The notes beneath the pieces are model-generated. The model saw nothing but the letters and a program-made list of their open reading frames with translations, did no database searches and was not told the origin of the DNA. Position numbers and translations under genes: made by a program. Shown here one piece after another: positions 61,883 to 64,000 of a stretch of 64,000 bases of DNA. Numbering within the stretch: position 1 is the stretch's first letter; the number at the start of each line of letters is the position of its first letter. This DNA comes from Paenibacillus wynnii (lineage in GTDB: Bacteria > Bacillota > Bacilli > Paenibacillales > Paenibacillaceae), in contig NZ_JQCR01000003.1 in NCBI RefSeq assembly GCF_000757885.1, positions 62,001 through 126,000 of the forward strand, read 5' to 3'.

Positions 61883-64000
61883 ATGGCAAAAAGAAAGTTA
61901 GTTGTGATCGGAAACGGTATGGCGGGTGTACGCTGCGTCGAAGAAATTCTAAATATCGATCGGGATGCTTTTGAAATTACTATATTCGGCAAAGAGCCCC
62001 ATCCCAACTATAACCGCATATGGTTATCGAAGGTGCTTCAAGGCGATACGACCATCCAAGATATCACGATTAATGACTGGCAATGGTATGAAGACAATCA
62101 AATCCAACTGTTCACAAATGAAATAGTTACCAATGTAGACGTTGAACGTAAGAGGGTTGTTACTGAATCTGGGATAAGCGTCGTTTACGACGTACTTATC
62201 TTCGCTACGGGGTCTTTGCCGTTTATGCTGTCTTTGCCGGGTGCGAATAAACAGGGCGTTACAGCCTTTCGGGATATTAGCGACTGTGAAACGATGATGG
62301 AAGCTTCCAAAAGCTATCAGAAGGCAGTGGTTATCGGCGGAGGATTACTTGGGCTCGAAGCGGCTCGGGGCTTATTGAATCTCGGTATGAAGGTGGATGT
62401 CGTTCATATTTTTGACAGTATTATGGAAAGACAACTTGACCAAACGGCTGCCAAAATGCTTCAGGCAGAGCTGGAAAAGCAAGGAATGCGCTTTTTACTG
62501 GAGAAACAATCGGAAGAAATTCTCGGACGCAAACGCGTGACAGAGCTGAAGTTCAAAGATGGCTCCAGAACCGATGCCGATCTGCTAGTCATGGCAGTAG
62601 GCGTCAGGCCTAACGTTCAGTTGGCTAAGGAGAGTGAGATCGAAACAAACCGCGCTATAGTCGTTAACGATTTTATGCAGACAAGTGTATCTGATGTATT
62701 CGCGGTAGGAGAATGCGCGGAACATCGCGGTGTTGTGTATGGTTTGGTGGCACCGCTCTATGAGCAGGGGAAGGTGCTAGCGAAAACGCTGTGCGGTGTA
62801 GAAAATGAAGGCTATCATGGTTCGGTGTTGGCGACTCAGCTAAAAGTTTCGGGCGTTGACGTATTCTCTGCTGGTGAATTTACAGATAGCAATGAAGTGA
62901 AATCGTTGAAATGGATTGATGGTCTCCGCAACACTTACAAGAAAATTGTTATACGTGATAATAAAATTGTCGGAGCGGTTCTGTTTGGTGACATTAGTGA
63001 GGGTACGAAGCTTCTAGGCATGATCAAGCAACAGACGGATATCTCTGTTTATGAGAAGGAAATGAATGATGCCGGCGCACGCGGCCAGGAATCGGGGGAC
63101 AGAGTCGCGAACATGCCCGATAAGGAACTGGTGTGCGCTTGCAACGGGGTTACCAAAGGGACGATTATGCAGGCTATTCAAGAACATGGCTTACAAACGG
63201 TCGATGAAGTAAAAAAATGCACGAAAGCATCCAGTTCTTGTGGTAGTTGCAAAACGATGGTCAGCAGCATTTTGGATTATGTTCACCTTAATGGTTTTGA
63301 TCAGTCGGTGGAGAAAGAAACCGTCTGTGCCTGCACAACGTTAAGCCATGATGAACTTATGTTGGAGATTCAGAACCGCCGTTTTTCCGATACGGGTGAA
63401 ATCATGTCCGCATTGGATTGGCAGACGGAAACAGGGTGTGTAATTTGCCACCCCGCGCTGAATTATTATTTAGGCGTTCATAGCTCAACGGTGCTGCATG
63501 TGAATGAGGATGTGCCAATAGGCATTCAGGCCGATGGCACCTATGCGGTTATGCCTAAAATGTATGGTGGTGTAACAACCCCGGAACAGCTGCGGCTAAT
63601 TGCGGACATTGTTGAGAAACACGAAATCCCGCTCATGAAGCTGCTGGAAGGACCGCAACTTGGTCTGCTCGGTATTGCTGCGGCGGACGTAGAGGCCGTT
63701 ATGACGGATCTGAATATACCGATTACCGGACCGGTATACGGAAAGACAGTGAATACGGTTGGAACATGCAGCGGTATAAGATATTCCGTAGATGCGATGC
63801 AGGACTCCATCGGACTTGGTGTCACCTTGGAGATGAAGTTAGAGAGGCTGCAAATGCCTCAAGAAATTAAGATTGGGGTATCGGCCAGTCCGCACAACCG
63901 TGCAGGATCACTTACGAAGGATATTGGAATCGTGGGTGTGCCGGGTGGATGGGAGATGTATGTAGGCGGCAATGGGGAACGGCATGTGAAACCAGGTCAA
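61883..64000 (+). CDS. nirB: NirB-like nitrite reductase large subunit, partial, with altered siroheme site
   Basis: The first 706 codons; the frame runs off the window. Residues 1-about 400 are an FAD/NAD(P) oxidoreductase (VIGNGMAGVRCVEEI, FATGSLPF, VIGGGLLGLEAARGL, DVFAVGECAEH). Then come two BFD-like [2Fe-2S] units: C418-x-C420 with CTKASSSCGSC, and CAC with CVIC. A nitrite/sulfite reductase domain follows (GVTTPEQLRLIADI). In the siroheme/[4Fe-4S] region only Cys629 remains: Ser635, Ser669 and Arg673 stand at the other three cysteine positions. ATG 61883 follows GGAGGTTT. Confidence 0.88.
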   Translation, partial: MAKRKLVVIGNGMAGVRCVEEILNIDRDAFEITIFGKEPHPNYNRIWLSKVLQGDTTIQDITINDWQWYEDNQIQLFTNEIVTNVDVERKRVVTESGISVVYDVLIFATGSLPFMLSLPGANKQGVTAFRDISDCETMMEASKSYQKAVVIGGGLLGLEAARGLLNLGMKVDVVHIFDSIMERQLDQTAAKMLQAELEKQGMRFLLEKQSEEILGRKRVTELKFKDGSRTDADLLVMAVGVRPNVQLAKESEIETNRAIVVNDFMQTSVSDVFAVGECAEHRGVVYGLVAPLYEQGKVLAKTLCGVENEGYHGSVLATQLKVSGVDVFSAGEFTDSNEVKSLKWIDGLRNTYKKIVIRDNKIVGAVLFGDISEGTKLLGMIKQQTDISVYEKEMNDAGARGQESGDRVANMPDKELVCACNGVTKGTIMQAIQEHGLQTVDEVKKCTKASSSCGSCKTMVSSILDYVHLNGFDQSVEKETVCACTTLSHDELMLEIQNRRFSDTGEIMSALDWQTETGCVICHPALNYYLGVHSSTVLHVNEDVPIGIQADGTYAVMPKMYGGVTTPEQLRLIADIVEKHEIPLMKLLEGPQLGLLGIAAADVEAVMTDLNIPITGPVYGKTVNTVGTCSGIRYSVDAMQDSIGLGVTLEMKLERLQMPQEIKIGVSASPHNRAGSLTKDIGIVGVPGGWEMYVGGNGERHVKPGQ

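Noticed and set aside
61672..62007. A minus-strand gene over the narK remnant and the nirB start
   Set aside because: It covers the ribosome site and first codons of the NirB-like frame, and its peptide is low-complexity.

Overview
The window is a chromosomal segment of a spore-forming, moderate-GC Firmicute, most probably a Paenibacillus. The evidence is gene order as in the Bacillus subtilis pyk-ytvI-citZ-icd-mdh-pho-polA-mutM-ytaF-coaE-nrdR neighbourhood, sporulation genes (ytvI, ytaF, an alpha/beta-type SASP), AGGAGG-type ribosome binding sites, and many strong intrinsic terminators.

Region 1 (1-30.9 kb) is mostly core metabolism and housekeeping. It holds the 3' end of pyk; an MFS transporter, a hotdog thioesterase and fxsA; ytvI; the TCA genes citZ-icd-mdh; a Nudix hydrolase and a stress-type SDR; a TPP-riboswitch thiazole operon (tenI-thiS-thiG-thiH); a MerR-methyltransferase fusion divergent from an MTA/SAH deaminase; a YfbR-like nucleotidase; class I fumarase; phoR and phoP; pstB-phoU behind a Pho box; polA, mutM, ytaF, coaE, a lytic transglycosylase, a SASP, nrdR, and tRNA-Ala and tRNA-Lys.

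Region 2 (30.9-51.1 kb) is a compact high-mannose N-glycan utilisation locus. A secreted GH85 endo-beta-N-acetylglucosaminidase can release Man(n)GlcNAc. A LplA/LplB/YtcP-type ABC importer under a YesM/YesN-type two-component system can take it up. Two GH38 alpha-mannosidases, a GH125 exo-alpha-1,6-mannosidase and a GH130 phosphorylase, all without signal peptides, can then degrade it inside the cell to mannose, mannose-1-phosphate and GlcNAc. The block ends with an FRG-domain gene and is bracketed by a 29-nt direct repeat, one copy of which is the tRNA-Lys terminator.

Region 3 (51-64 kb) is accessory: an AraC regulator, a DegV protein, a decayed haloalkane-dehalogenase-like gene, a double TerD protein with an unrecognised partner, an ABC-F ATPase, a heterodimeric ABC exporter with one degenerate ATP site, a shattered narK, and the first 706 codons of a NirB-like protein that lacks three of the four expected siroheme/[4Fe-4S] cysteines.

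Several intergenic gaps carry repeats: a 67-bp tandem repeat before mdh, a 52-bp array with A-B alternation between phoP and pstB, and more decayed arrays after fxsA and after the ABC-F gene. Assignments rest on reading motifs and neighbourhood only; no database search was run.
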